Source: Hydractinia symbiolongicarpus
Lineage: Eukaryota > Cnidaria > Hydrozoa > Anthoathecata > Hydractiniidae
Assembly (NCBI RefSeq): GCF_029227915.1
Contig: NC_079880.1
Span: 15,396,001-15,460,000 of the forward strand
DNA: 64,000 nt
Reading direction: 5' to 3'
Positions 32,783 to 46,458 of the stretch are shown one piece after another; the stretch's first letter is position 1, and each line of letters starts with the position of its first letter. The notes beneath the pieces were generated by a model, which ran no database searches, was not told the origin of the DNA, and saw only the letters and a list, made by a program, of their open reading frames with translations. The position numbers and the translations under genes were made by a program.

Positions 32783-34200
32783 ATGAAGAAATTTAACTAC
32801 AACTTCAAAGTGGAAGCTGAAATCAATTTTAATGAAGTAACAAACAATAGGTTGAAGAAAGTGTACTTCACCAGTGGCGGTTTATCGCAAAGGCGGTTTA
32901 TCGCGAAGCGCTTAAACATCAACATCAGAGTCTACGAACCAAAGACGAACTCAGAAACACCTCCATGCAGATTCGTTCATGGTCTGAGGCAGCACGAGGA
33001 AGAGCAAGATCACATCACTCTTGCGATGCTAAACGGGCACTATTTTTACATAAAAAAAATCGAAGGTCAACAAAGATGTTGGGGTGTGACGTATGCGGCC
33101 TGCTCTCAACAAAACCCTGCAGTCTGAGAAGGCACAAGAAAAACGAGTGCAACGACCACAAAACGACGATCATCTGTGAAGGCAAGAAAGTAAAGCGTCG
33201 GAGAAGGTCTTTTACGGCGAGAATTTTAGCTACGCTGCATCGCAATAGATAGAGTACATTTCGATGGAAGCAGGAAGGTACATCCACCACGCAATCCGCG
33301 GGCATGGCGGAGAACGTGTCATACGAGAAAGAAAGGAGGAGCTAAAATTCGATGGGTATGAGCCCACTATGAAGACAATCTACGAGTACCATGGCTGCAA
33401 AGGGCATGGGTGCCCATGTCAGACAGAACCGAATGCGTACCGCTACGAGTAGACTAAAATGAAGGGAAAAGTTATACGCAAGCTAGGGTACAACTTCGTC
33501 ACAGTGTGGGAATGTGAGGATCCACCCAAGGTAAAGCGCTTCTTCAAAGAAGAGTTTACGTCATACACCCACTACAACGTCTTCGACTTTGAAGCCCTTC
33601 TTCGCCCTATGAACCAACAGCATACTACAGACCTCACATATGTATCGAAGCAAGTGCCAGTAAGTGTTCGCATCCACCCAACGTTTTAAGAGCACGAAGG
33701 TCTTAGTTGAATAATTCGTAAAGGAATTGAAAAATAGAGAGAAGCTTTCATTGTTGAAAAAGTAGACAAAATGTACCAAAGACGGGTGGGTTAACCAGGT
33801 GGCGGTAATTGGGTGCAACATTGGGAAGTACGATATCAACATGATCAAGGTTCTTTGTCGAAAAAACTGCAAAAGACGAGAGTGAAAGAATCGCAGTAGT
33901 GAAGAAGAACAACGACAATATGTTCCTGACGACGTCGAAGTTTAAGTTCCTTGTGAATTCCCTAGCCCAAGGGATGAGCTATGACAGATAGTGTAAGTCA
34001 CAAGAGTGTAAGTTGGAAAAGCGCGTTTTCCCGTATAAGTGGTTAACGAGATACGCCAATCTGACTCACATTGAACCTATTGCGCACGAGCACTTCTATA
34101 GCAGGTTAAGCGGTAAAAATCAGACAGCAATTCAAGTTGGGGTTATCGGTATTCTTTGACAAACGTAGCGTTTAAGACAATGATACACACACATTGGAGT
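32783..34200 (+). pseudogene. Polinton-type family B DNA polymerase fragment (element C)
   Basis: Overlapping plus frames give the N-terminal half of another Polinton polymerase. Visible are a zinc-finger-like CDVCGLLSTKPCSLRRHKK (about 33080-33140), GRYIHHAIRGHGGERV, FDGYEP...YHGCKGHGCPC (33264-33440), then NFVTVWECEDPP and HYNVFDFEALLRPM, the beginning of the exonuclease domain. Further decayed matches (FPYKWLTRYANLTH, about 34030) reach to about 34140. The YHGCKGHGC motif is not seen in element A's polymerase, so this is a different lineage. Multiple stops and frameshifts. Confidence 0.65.
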
Positions 34201-34495
34201 TGTACATAAAAACTCTATGCTAAAAATCAGAGTCGCTCCTAATAAGTATGAAACGGTGAAAAGAAAATCAAACACATTTGCCTCATCTATTTAAAGATAT
34301 TTACATTTTTCTGAATAAGCAAGTGCTTTCTGTGACCTTACTCGTAGAAATGTTAGAGTGAGCTCACTCGTACAAATGTTTGATATCGTAGATACACCTG
34401 CTGTAAACACCAAGAAGAAGCATATCGGGTGGAAACTGTTTCCAGCCTTTTCAAGTGTCGCGGTTTAACTCATGGGTTATTTCACTTGAGAATTT

Positions 34496-34850
34496 TATAG
34501 TTTTTAGGATGTTCGAGTCGTTCATACAAGCAGACATGTTTTGATTTCCTTCGCCGGGTCTTGATAAGCTCCCGGTCACTGATCATGTTGGTTTCGTTAT
34601 CGATGAGTTTCATGTTCTGACTCTCGTAAGAGTACCACATGAACAGCTGTCTTTGCTTCCTTCAAACTTTCTTGGGTAGTGCTGTATCAGACAGTGTTAG
34701 CAAGCACAGGCTATAATTTGATGCCTTCCTGAGATGACTTGTTCAAACAGAAACTGTCTTTGCTTGTCGAGGTTTTCATCCGCGATACAGTCGCCTACGA
34801 TGAGGATAGGAGCGCTGACAATTTATCGATCCAGTTGAACAGTTAATGAA
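34496..34850 (-). pseudogene. Packaging ATPase fragment (element C)
   Basis: On the minus strand broken frames read FNWIDKL, a decayed Walker B region (ILIVGD), ADENLDKQRQFLFEQVISG, RQLFMWYSYESQNMKLID and NETNMISDRELIKT, matching the ATPases of A and B in order. The Walker A part is missing. It lies on the opposite strand to the polymerase fragment 300 bp away, unlike A and B where the two are co-oriented, so the element was rearranged. Confidence 0.6.
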
Positions 34851-34854
34851 TTTA

Positions 34855-35190
34855 GTACAGTAGCCAACTTCAAACCACATGCATACAATGTATTGTCGTC
34901 GGCAAAATTACATACCTCTGATTCTACAATAACAAAAAACAAGTCATTAATAAAGATGTTAAATAGGAGTGGTCCTAAAATGGAACCTTGGGGAACACCA
35001 CAAATAATCTCAAGCCATTCACTAAATTATGAGCCTATTTTAACTCTTTGTTTACGGGACGTGAGATAATTTAAAAGTAATTTTAGACTATTTGTGCTGA
35101 TACCGTAAGCAGCAAGCTTTGCAATCAGGAGATCGTGTGATAGCGCAACTAATAAGAACAAGCTTTTATTACCATCAACAAAGATCTATT
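34855..35190 (-). pseudogene. Non-LTR retrotransposon reverse transcriptase fragment
   Basis: On the minus strand the frame reads LIVALSHDLLIAKLAAYGIS, a stop, then GVPQGSILGPLLFNIFINDL and NFADDNTLYA, the classic RT motifs around the catalytic FADD (family usually YADD). The stop and truncation at both ends show a dead 5'-truncated or nested copy. The clade (CR1/L2/Jockey-like) cannot be fixed from this piece. Confidence 0.75.
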
Positions 35191-38100
35191 TTAGTTTTGT
35201 TAGTTTCATGGAGAAGCAAGATCGGATTTTCTTACGCAAGCCTGTCGTTTAGACACCCCCTTTAATACGCACCCCCTTCTGAGGAGCATTTGGAAATAAG
35301 CGCCCGGTTTCTCAATGCCGTTTGTTACGTAAAGCCATGTGATCCTCACAGTCATAGCGCGACTACACACCTTCTCATCTTTTAAACGTTTATTTTCTGT
35401 TAATAACACTTTCCTCCTCCTCAACCTCGCCTAAAAATAAACCAAAAATATTTATTTGTTTGTCATATAGTCAAATAAACAATTCAGAAATGCGCTCAAT
35501 GTAATTTTTCCCACCTCAGGCTTTACGTCACCATGTCTTATGACGTCACGACCTGTCGATTAGTATGCTCTGTGGAAACCCCATCATCTGCACTGCTGCA
35601 TACGCACGCGAGGCATGTATATACCTGCTGCGGATGAGAGCAGCCTTGAGTGATATTAATTACGGCTTTGAACAAAAGGTTTTTGCTTGTTTTATAATAG
35701 AAATTTGAAAAAAACTTTTGTTTTAAGTTTATGAGAGTTTTTTTCCTTGTACCATCTCGGACAATACGTTTTAAACATAATTGTAACCTCCAGTGCTGTT
35801 TGATTGGTTTATAAAGGTTACACATAAACATTTTTATGACAAATCAAAACTGCGTTCTGTACTAAACTCGCTAAAACCAATCACTCGACATATATTTTAG
35901 ACATAAGGGAATTTGCTTTCTAAATCTCCATAGATTTTGGTGAAAGTGAATAAGTAACACGCCGCTTATGCAGCACACTGTAATGAATTTTACTATTCCA
36001 ATAAATGAAAAATTTAGTACATCACTAGCTTCAGTGTGAAAACATTTGCGTAATTTGTTTACTTTGTTCTTTTTGTCATTATCGTGTTAAGATACGTTTT
36101 TTATCACATTGAAAACTCAACATTCCTTTGATAACTCGCATTTTTCCACCAAAATTCTTGTCCAACCGCAATGAAGCTAAATTGTAATTTCTTCCATTAA
36201 ATACTAAGTATTTCATTTTGGAGCCGCAAAATGTTAACAATAAAAAAAATAATTTGTGAGGATTTGACAAAGTTGCCAAAAAACAACTCTTTCCCATGTG
36301 GTTCGGGATGGGATTTCATCATAATATTATTGGCTCGGCCAAAATAGAGTTATAACTAGAAATTAAAAACAAAGCCTTCCTAATGTTGTGTAACTGAGAA
36401 GTTTAAATACCTAATGACTTTTTAAATTATATATTTTTTGCAATCTGAGGTAGGATGCGTGAGTATAACATTCTCAAGAGATCATGTAACACTGCGCATT
36501 TCGTCATTCAAGTAATTATTTTGGTGCGCTTACTTTCATATCGCCACTCTGCATTGACTCAAAATTGTTTGTGTATATAAGACATTTGTATCGCTGCAAA
36601 TTTTTTAAATGCCATCATAAAATATTTCATCAAACGATGGGTACAGCAAATTCACCAACATTAAAATTATTTTTGCATGAAATTAGAAATCTTGAAACTA
36701 ACAAGCGCGTCACAGTGGTCATTTCATCTACTGTACAAGCGACGTATAAACTGAAATTTTAAAGAGTCTTTTCGAGGTCCCGTTTAATCTCGAGAGTGTG
36801 TTAAGAAAACAAGAATGGTAGCAAGTAAATTGCTCCAGTTGGAGTATAGATGGCAGCTAGACCCAAACCTCAGCCGTCCGCACCAAAAACTTTGGAGTAT
36901 GTTGAAAAACCACAATCTAAGTTTTCTGTGAAATTCTGAAATTTATGGGTTGAAATATAATAACCGGTTACTACAACTGTATATCAGAGGGGTCCCTTAG
37001 ACATAATTATTTGTAATATCAGAGTTGTATGCTAGACTAGAAACTTACTTGATCTTCTAATAGCAGTCACATCTCTACAGCGGTAACTACCTAGTAACTA
37101 TTAATAGAACCCATTTCCGGTTGCTTTACAGTCAAACTTCCAAATGATGGCAAAACGACATTTTATTGTAGGCCAATCCTCTAATAGAGTTTTTTTGTGA
37201 ACTAAAAGAAAATAGTCATGTTGTACTTTTTAGATTTTTTAGACAAAAAAAATAATTATGGCGAAAATAAAATTTTAACTTTCTCAAATCAAAATCCAAT
37301 GTTTGGCGAAATGTAAGCCGTGCTTATTCAAAGACGGTAACAAAAGCGGGAAACACTTTCTTTTACCCGCCATTTTTAATCAATGTTAATTCATATTGGT
37401 CGTCGGTTGCGGCGGCTGCTAATTGGGGTTATATTGTACCGGCTTGATTGAATTTCTCGATTATTGGATAGTGCAAATTTTAAACTTTTAAATTGCAATC
37501 CAAGGAGTCCTAATAAAGACAAAGTAGTCAGCTAAACAAAATGACGAAGACAAAAATTATCAGACATTTCTCTTACGAGCTACATTGACAAATCACAGTC
37601 ATTTGCATCAGATACTGCCATTTTGAAATTTTTCCGAGACAGCGGCAAACTTTGTTGCAGGAGGGCGAAGCAAGATTTTGGCTAGCCAACTAACAAAAGA
37701 AATATTTACATATAGGCATTTATTGGGTCATATGAAAAACCAACTATTGCATAGGGTAATACTAGCAAATGTGGCAATTTGATAGTGTAAAAAGATATAC
37801 GAAACATTCGTTTCTTACAGTTTACTCTACCCACAAGATCTTTTATTCAGGGAGTGCACGTTGTACCAAGAAATGCAACCATTTTTAATAGATGAAAATC
37901 TTTATGGATTGTGGGTTAGTAAACAAACATGTTTCACTTTTTTTTCTTAAAAAACGTTTTACTTCTAGTTTTAAAACTTTATATATCTCCGTTGTGATTG
38001 TCACCGATCATATTTTTGTAGCAGAGACTTTTAGACTTTTAGGGCGTTTAGAAAATATGCCCCTCGTACGGTGAACATCACAGATATAGTCTTGTTCCTC

Positions 38101-40500
38101 CCTTTTGGCAGGAAAAAAACGAGACAGTGCTTTGGTAAACCTAAAAAATGACGTAATCTCTATGACGTAATAATAACCGCTATCGTTATTTGTTTCGTGA
38201 CATGCTGACATGGTGTTGACGAAATTTGTTCCTGTCCAAAACAATAAAATTGACAAATACATAAAAATGTGTTTAGAATATAAATATGAATCCCATATAT
38301 GAAAGAATCTTTTGAATTTAAAGAATTTTGTTTTTGTAGGGTGCAACAAATATTTCTCATTGGCAGACAGTTACGAGAAAATCTCCATTTGATATGCTTT
38401 GGTGGAGGTTGTAAATGAAAATTTCCAACCTATTTTCCAGGAATGTATGGCTCTTCTCTTATCAGAAATAAAAAGAGCCGTGGATAATTCGTGATTTGCT
38501 AAAAGATTCTTCACAATACTTTTTCTCGTCTTACATAATGCAATTGATTGATGTCTGATTTGAAAAATACAAAAATAAGTGGTCAATAAGTTGATTGCCA
38601 CTTGAACAGCGTGGGCGCAACAAGGAACAAATATTTTTTATGCGGATAGAGAAAACTGAAAACAATAATTTGTTGTTTTTTAGTGCTCTTCCGATGTTTT
38701 AACCCAGGACGACCAGTTATTAAAATGATTATTACTTGACTAAAGAGTTCAGAAATAACCACCTTTTTGAAACTTTAACCGCGTTGGTGATTCATGACAG
38801 AACCTAGACGGTTCATTTTGATCAACGTTGGGTATCCCATTTCATCACTATTCTAAGACACGCTGAGAATTTTTCATGACAACCTATTCCCTAGGTCTTA
38901 TGGCGGTCTATCTGTTGCGCTGTTTTTGCCCGAGTTCCACCTGATATTCGCGGGACACGTCCTTTAAGTGTTAATGTTACATGTTCTTTCTAACAACTCG
39001 TTCATTTTAGCTGCGGCTGGAAGTCATTATTTATTCACCCTGTTTCAGCCTTAAAGCTCTGATTTGCATTTTTTCGAAACAGTTCCGAAATCAAATATTT
39101 CCACAAGAAAATATGAACATTTATGGTCAGATTACAAATGGTAGTAAAGATTTTCTGGCCTTTGAAGAAATAGGCAGGGTTGAAATTATCTTATTATATA
39201 AAGATTCATGTATGTTAGTAAAAAATATAAAAACTAGTTAATAATTGTTTCTTCGTAATTCCAAATTCACATCACTGTCTTAATATGTTCTTACCAAAAA
39301 CTTAGCCTCAACATTGACTTAAACCAGGTTCTTACAAAAAATGAAAAACAAAAAAATATGTAATTTTAATTAAACATATTATACCACTTTTTAAATCAAA
39401 AATATGAATAACTAGATATAACGGAACGTCTTCACAACACTCAACTTGAAGGAAGCTTCATAATGTTCTTAAATTACCCTTATTTCGTCTCTTATTTTGT
39501 CATTTGTGAAGTTTAAAGGAACATCTTAGTACTTCTTGATATTCACAAATGTTCTAAACATGTTCTAAAGTTTTGGACCTCTAGTGAAGTCATATATTCT
39601 TATATAGTTTGTACCTACGCAAAGCGTGTAGTATATCAATCAAGCAGTTACTGAAAAATATACAAACTCAACTACTATCGCGATGTTAGTTTAAAAAGTT
39701 TCTAATTAACTAAAGAAAAGAGAAAAAAGCCCTGGGAACAAGGTTGAACTCAGTTAACTTTTAGTGAAAAAAATAGGTGCCAAGTTACGCATGCGTGTTG
39801 AATGTTGTCTTATTTTTTTTATTCATAAGTAATTAATTATTTATGCTTTAGTGTCTAAAATGTCTGAAAAAATTTCTGCTGACAAACAACCTCCGTTCTA
39901 TATATTGTATCATCTTCATGTTAAAAAAACGCTTAGCATTTAGCGTAGAGTTTTTTTTTCACAGAGGCGATGTTAGATCTTGCTACAGAAAAAAACGCTG
40001 AAAAAGAGCTTCAATAAGGAATACTTAGTTTTTGCAACGTTTTTTGTTGTTGTCTAGTACAAAATGCCTTATGGATGGTCATGTCAAAGCTGAATTATCA
40101 AGTCTCTTGTAATTTGCAGTATTAGGTGAATGTGTGAAAAAAAGCTAGACATTTGGCTCGTAAAACTTAAAATTTATTCGTGTGAAAGCAAGAAGGATCA
40201 AGAAAACGTCAAGGAAGATAATAGTGTTAATAGAAAACAGACTTTGTCATTTTTAAAGTTTTGGCATGTCTATTGAGTATTTTGAAAAATAAATAAATAA
40301 AACTTTCTCTTTTTAAAAAAGGCAAAAATGTCACGTTTTATTCGATCACGATTCCATAAGTTTAAAATAAGCTTCCATAATAAGTTAATAAAAACATAAT
40401 TATTAACCTTTTATATATCCCATCAAAATAAACTTTAACGAGACGCGCGCGTAAGCTATCTTTTCAAAAATAGATGTTAACTCTGCGAAGGAGAGCGAAG
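35191..40500. other. Long AT-rich host region without recognised gene
   Basis: No open frame over about 115 codons and no domain seen. A short frame at 36565-36762 has a faint reverse-transcriptase look and was not accepted. Distal regulatory DNA of the downstream gene could lie here, but nothing in the sequence proves it. Confidence 0.5.
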
Positions 40501-40509
40501 AGAATTTCG

Positions 40510-40620
40510 ATTGGTCAGCACTCATCTGGGGTTTTCCCTACAAAAAAAATATGTAAAAACAAAGTTTCTCTTTACGTTTGGCTCACTGTAGAACTCGTGG
40601 CGCATGAATGTGCATAAAAG
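40510..40620 (+). promoter_or_regulatory. Candidate promoter of the REDD1-like gene
   Basis: An inverted CCAAT box (ATTGG, 40510-40514) and a TATA-like CATAAAAG (40613-40620) lie about 100 bp apart, some 200 bp upstream of the start codon at 40829. Spacing fits an RNA polymerase II core promoter with a start site near 40645. Based on consensus matches only. Confidence 0.35.
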
Positions 40621-40828
40621 AAGCTCGTAGTATTTACGTATGTAATCAGAGCAAAGAAATCACAACCAATTTCGTTGGTGTTATTATAAAACTGGAAGAA
40701 AATTGCATAAAAAGTTTTTAACATTTCTTGTACTACAAAATTAGTTTATTGAGTTAGTTTGAGATTTGTTTATCAAAAATCAATATTCGTTCCATGTTTC
40801 CTAAATGCTCTAAGATTGGTGTCGAAAT

Positions 40829-43800
40829 ATGGGATTTCAAAGTACTGGAGAACAGGGATTTAATGACAAAAGTTTAATGGCTTCATGTGTAAACGAAATT
40901 AATGTTGACGCGAACGACTCAAAAATGGATGATGATGTTAACAACGAATGTAAGAATTCTACTAATGGAAGAATAAATGCTGTTTTAGAAAACATCAGAT
41001 TATTTTTTGAGTCAAGTAAACGGAACAGATCTGGTTCTAATACAACTGTTTACAGCGCGCAAAATTCTTTACCTTCGTCGTCTGGCTACCAAAGTTTGGA
41101 TACAAGTTTAGAACTGGAAGAATCCTATATAAAAGTCGCGAAATTTACAGGTTGGGAATAACTTTTTTTTATTTCCTAATTTCTTTTTTGTTTTTGTTGC
41201 TTTAGTTTCATTTCCAGATGTGTATATTTCTTTATCTTTTTCTGATTTGTTTTCCTATTTTTAAATCAAAAACGATTTTGCAATAATTGGAAAATAAATA
41301 TTTTCTTAAGTGTGTTTTTATGAAAGATTTTTTTATGCAATACTTTGTTTAAACATCAGGTGACTAAGATTTTAAATCCGTTCATGCGTAGAATCCAACT
41401 TTGTTCTCAGCTCCTAAAATGACACCTCGACAAAAGCTTCGAAATTATACTGCAAATAAAACAGCTTGAAACATCTGCTACTGCTTTAACATGGAAACGA
41501 GGCCAATCTGAGATATCATATCAAAAGTAACATTTTTTTACTGGAAAGATATGTAAATGCAATAGCGATGATTTGAGAGCAGAAAAGCAAAACGTTTCAA
41601 ATGTAATCACTGCACACTAGGGCGGTTTTTAGTGGAAAGTGCGTTCACAGCCGCTCCTCACCAACGACGTCATTATACATCTCAACTTGTAACTTTTGAA
41701 TCGCCTTTAGTCTCATTTGCTTACCTATTACCTATTAGAAAAAAACAAACAATGACTTCCTACGACACGGGTACAACTTTAGTTTGCTGATAGGTGCTTC
41801 CGACAACTAAGTTTGTTGTCACAAGTTAAGAAATAGTTTCCGATGAAGCGTGCGTGCGTGATTAGAGAGACTATAAGAGAATAGATATGGAGATTATCAT
41901 TACTATTTCAAAGTGCCAGAAATACTAGTCCTTAAATTTGTCTTGTGTTGCTTTTGTTGTTTCCGTTCGATTAGATACATAAAGAATGTTGATTTGCATA
42001 TTTCGTATTGTTTTTTAGTGTTGTCAAAACATGCATTTTTAATGGCTACTTTGTTATTTTTACTCGATCCCTGAAGCAAATCTTTCTTACAGGGTAAGGA
42101 TTAGGCCTTAAACAAATCTCATGCTTCAAGATTCATTAATGCGGCCAGTAGGAACACTTAGAAAGTGGAGATTAAAATAGGTTGTTATGATAAGATTTCG
42201 TAATACGCTACAAAGCTTCCTTTGTTTTCAAACTTTACATTTTAGATCTCTTTTGTACGTAAAGCAATTTAGTGTATAAATAAGATTAGTTTGGTAATGA
42301 AAGTTTTTACAAGCATAAATAACTTTCCGCAACTAGCAGATTTTAATGCTTGACATTTGAAGTATTTATAATTACATGCTGTAGTAAGAATGAGCCGCTA
42401 TTCAAATAATCAGATAGCCATACTGGTAACTGTTTCAATATTTAGAACGTAAGTTTTTTCTAATTCATTTAAACCTAATCGTTACTGTTTCTCAGGCAGC
42501 ACTTATTGACAGGTTCGCATCCAATTAAATAAAAAAATCGGTCGCCAAAAAAGTAAAAGTCAATTCTTTTTTTAAAACTTCGACTCCTTTTCTTCACAAG
42601 TGGATCTTGACGTCGTGTCTTGCCTACAACAGGCTTTATGTTATTTTTATAAAAATCACATTTAGCCGGAGAATCGAAAGAGTTAGCAATAAAGAAGGCA
42701 TCTTTTTATCATCAACTTCAAGCTCCTACGGTCTTTGTGTATTCCTTGATATACGATTAAAAAATTCGCACTTCAACAACGCAATAACAATCCATACTCT
42801 GAAGTTCTTCGTCTTTTGTGTCGAAGTATAGCTATGCAAGTTTCGCGCAATTTTGCCCTAATTTCTGCATTGAAATTTTCCCAATTTTTATCGGACCTTT
42901 TTGCAGCAAAGGGAAGCAGCAAAATTTTGTCTGCTACTGCTTTATCAATGTTCTTATATATATTCTCAATTTCCATCCACAACCTCTTTTTCTTATTAAA
43001 TTGTTCCTAAAAAACTCCATTTGATCTAAATGCCTTTATATAACAATTGATTTACTGTTCATCGTTGATTTGAATTCATTACGTTTTATTCGGATGTTGA
43101 ACAGCAGAGATTTTAGCTTATGTTGATCTTAGTCATGTTGATCTAGTGTCGCCTATTTTTGACGTCACTGTCTAATCGCTTTGCAATTCTCTTTTAAATT
43201 GTTTTTAATAGGTTTTAATTACGCGTAATCTGATATATAAGTTGAGGGACATTCAATTTGACAAAGCACATTTAATTATAAAAAGGATAAGCGGCTTCCA
43301 ATGCCAACTGTGAAATTTTTTGCAATGATTCAAGTCTGACAACTTTCATAACTATAAGACAATTAATTAATCAATAAAAGTTTTGCGTAATTTGAATTTT
43401 TATTTCATTCTTGCAAATGGTTTCCTGCTGCAAAAAGTAGCGCTTTAAAAAGCATAATAATATCTGTGATCACAATAAATTATATTCAATAAAATTGTCT
43501 ATTAAATGTTTAACCGCTAATAATGCCAATTTCATTTTAGTGGTCGTTATAGAGTGTTGTAGCTGGCTACCTTCATATATTGTTGACTGGGTGTTAAAAC
43601 TTATAATCAAAATAGATGTTTTGATAAGTCACTACATCCTAGTGTCATTTTTAATGAATCAACTGGAGGTCTCAAAGCGTTGCTAAAAATATATATCTTT
43701 AAACTTTTTAAAAAGATTGTTTGTTAACCACTTTCGTCATGTTTCTGATAATAAAACATAATTAAATAGCAACGCGGGTATGATGGAGAATATACAATGG

Positions 43801-46458
43801 AACAAATAAAAAGAGGTTTTCCTTTTAAATCTTTCCATGTTAAAGTCAAGACATAACCAAAACACCCTCAGCTCCTTAGTTATTCTCACACGTGTATATA
43901 AAGGACGTTCCCCTGTGCATAATGTGTTAATACTGTATTTAACTACAAAGAGGATTGAACTTTGAACTTGCGGAGGAAAACCGTTTTACTTTTTAGAATT
44001 ATGTAATATGTATGTGTTGGTGACTTGCGTTTTTTTTAATTGTTAACGATTCAAAGAAATATGTATTTTAAAAGTGTTTTCAAAAACATTTATTTTCGAC
44101 AGTTTCTAATGCTAAAAAGGGTTAAAAAAAATTAATTTTTGTTATTATATAAACAATGCGGAGAATGACGAAAAAACCTTAATCTTTGCAAATCTCTCTT
44201 TGTTTTAACGCATTAGTTGCGGAATGTTTTCTTGAAATAACTACAGTCCTATAATCTGGAATATACAAAATAACCTTACTTAATAAGCCTGATTTTATCA
44301 AATTTTGAAGCAAATTAGCTTGCACAATAAGCCAGATTGGAAAGCAAAGAGAATGTTCTGTCAAAAACATGTAAAAAAGAAAGGAAAACACTAAAAAACT
44401 TTGACAGTGGTTGGTAACAAAAATGCTTTCATCACTGCTTCATGATGTCTATCTTGTTACACTTCATACCATCCATTTTGCTGCACTTAATCATATTAAT
44501 CTTATTAGGTGTGCGCGTGTATATTCAGCTACTATGCGCTCTCTAGGACCAGGGAATTAGAAGTTTTAATATCCAATTTCCAGGACAAAAAATTTAATAT
44601 TAAATTTGGCAGTTTTTTTTTTAAATCGATGGCTAATTAAGAAAACCTCAGGTTACTTCCAATCAGATGAAACGGTAAAAAAATACTATAATTTCTCTAA
44701 AAAACTTTACTAGTAAATAACGCACTAATATACCTTATTGACAAATATTAACACGTAAAACTCGAAACGAAGTGAGAGAAATATTGATGTGTGTGAAAAA
44801 ATGTCACTCCCTAGCACCTGCTTTTTTATAAATATTTCATTATATTGTTCTGGTGCCATTGAGGACGAAAAGTGTATGCATATTCCCGAGAAGTTATTCA
44901 GCAAGACTTTTAATAATTCATGTGTTTTCCCGCTTTCATTGAGTCTTTTTTGGATTTATCTCTATCCTTGTATTCCCCGAGGTATATAAGATTTGTTTTT
45001 CTAATACGAATATGTTAATGTCCGGTTCCATTTTGTGTTCCATTTTTAAAATATTTTTTATTCTAAGTTTTTAGCCATGCTAGGAAGCTCAGGTCAGATT
45101 ACGACGTTGTATGGATAGTCTTAAAGACACGCATTTCCTGGAGGATAACTCAATGTTCATGTCAAAATCTAATCGTGAAATTTGTCTAATCGTATTCCTT
45201 CCCCTGATTCCAAAAAGCATGACAAAAACAAAAAAAACAAGCAAGTAAACCCTATACACAAGCTAAGTGCCGCCAACACCGACAACAACAACAGCAAAAA
45301 CAACAACAACAACAAAGAACTCCGACGTGACGTAATTATCACATATTTAAATCAACGAAGTCGTTAAAAAGGATGACAAAGCGCAATTAAAAAACCGACG
45401 CCTCTATTAACCTTGAACAACATAATTAACATCACATGATTGTAATGTGTGTATGTTTGTGTAATTAGTCACGAGTAATAACCGTGCAGGGATTATTAAG
45501 AACGTTCATCAACACATTCGCCGACATGTTTTCTTCCATGTTGACACTTTTACATGACTGACTCACTATATAAAGAGATTTGATACTCGTGCTTCTATAT
45601 ATTTCGAGCATCCATGAGGCTTTTGCGTATGTTTTCTTTCGCTTTTTATTTGTTTTTAGACGAGTTGTGTAAAAAAAGTTTTAGTTTTGCAAACAGAGTA
45701 GAAAAATGTAACAGCGAGGCATTTGTCGATAGCTTCTTAAAATTATTTTTTTTTAGATCATGCGCGTAGTAAAGATATTTAATATTTTTGCACTACATCT
45801 TCCACAAAACAGAAACTGTTTTCTTACCAGCCTCTTTATGATACGGAGGCTAAATAGGATTGGATAAAGTTTTAATCCGATAAAATGAAGGTGGATTTTT
45901 AACTTTTGAAGTGTCGGGGTGGCGATACTGAAATTATGCATGCTAGAAATAGATTTATATACTTTATTTTCCTATTTTGACAAGCTATTTTTTCTTCTTT
46001 CAGATACGGAAGAAAAGACGGAGTTCAGTCATTACGGTACCTTAAAAGAATACCAAGAAATGGAACAACAACAGAAGCTAGCTGCCAAAATCAAAGAACT
46101 CATCGAGAGCAATCCAACCAATACGATCAAAATGTCGGATTATCTAACGCTGCGTACTGCAGGGGATGTTATGAACCTATCCAAGTGTGAGCCTTACGGA
46201 TTAAAAGGCTGTAAACTCATTCTCATTATAGACAACAACGGACAAACCATCGATCTGGGAAGCGTGTATCCTGAGAAAGGTATTGTTTGTACGTTTGAGA
46301 TCACACTGGTTCTTCACATCAAACTGAATCCATGTCGCAGACTTCCCTTTTTCAACTGCAAACAAGCAGTCATGAATGTTCTAGAGCAGTATGAACTTAG
46401 AAAGGAGAAAATGTACACGGGAAAGAAAAGAAGGGCATCGCCCGTTTTTCTTAGCTAA
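40829..46458 (+). CDS. DDIT4: REDD1/RTP801 (DDIT4)-like protein, two exons
   Basis: Exon 1 is 40829-41150 and exon 2 is 46004-46458, separated by a 4,853-bp intron with donor GTTGGG and acceptor TTTCAG. Both are phase 1 and the junction gives a continuous 258-residue protein. Residues about 1-105 are polar, serine- and asparagine-rich and probably disordered. The C-terminal part is an RTP801_C domain: AGDVMNLSKCEPYGLKGCKL, then IVCTFEITLVLHIKL and a basic end EKMYTGKKRR. Human DDIT4 has 232 residues. The family inhibits mTORC1 through TSC1/2 in hypoxia and stress, in the cytoplasm. No canonical polyA signal was seen before 47427. Start chosen as the first ATG of the frame. Confidence 0.82.

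Noticed and set aside
36565-36762. Reverse transcriptase fragment (FFKCHHKIFHQTMGTA)
   Set aside because: Faint resemblance to a Penelope-like RT motif over fewer than 30 residues with no neighbouring motifs.
42773-42982. Short minus-strand coding exon in the REDD1-like intron
   Set aside because: 69 codons of mixed helical sequence, mirrored by open frames on the other strand, with no recognised domain.
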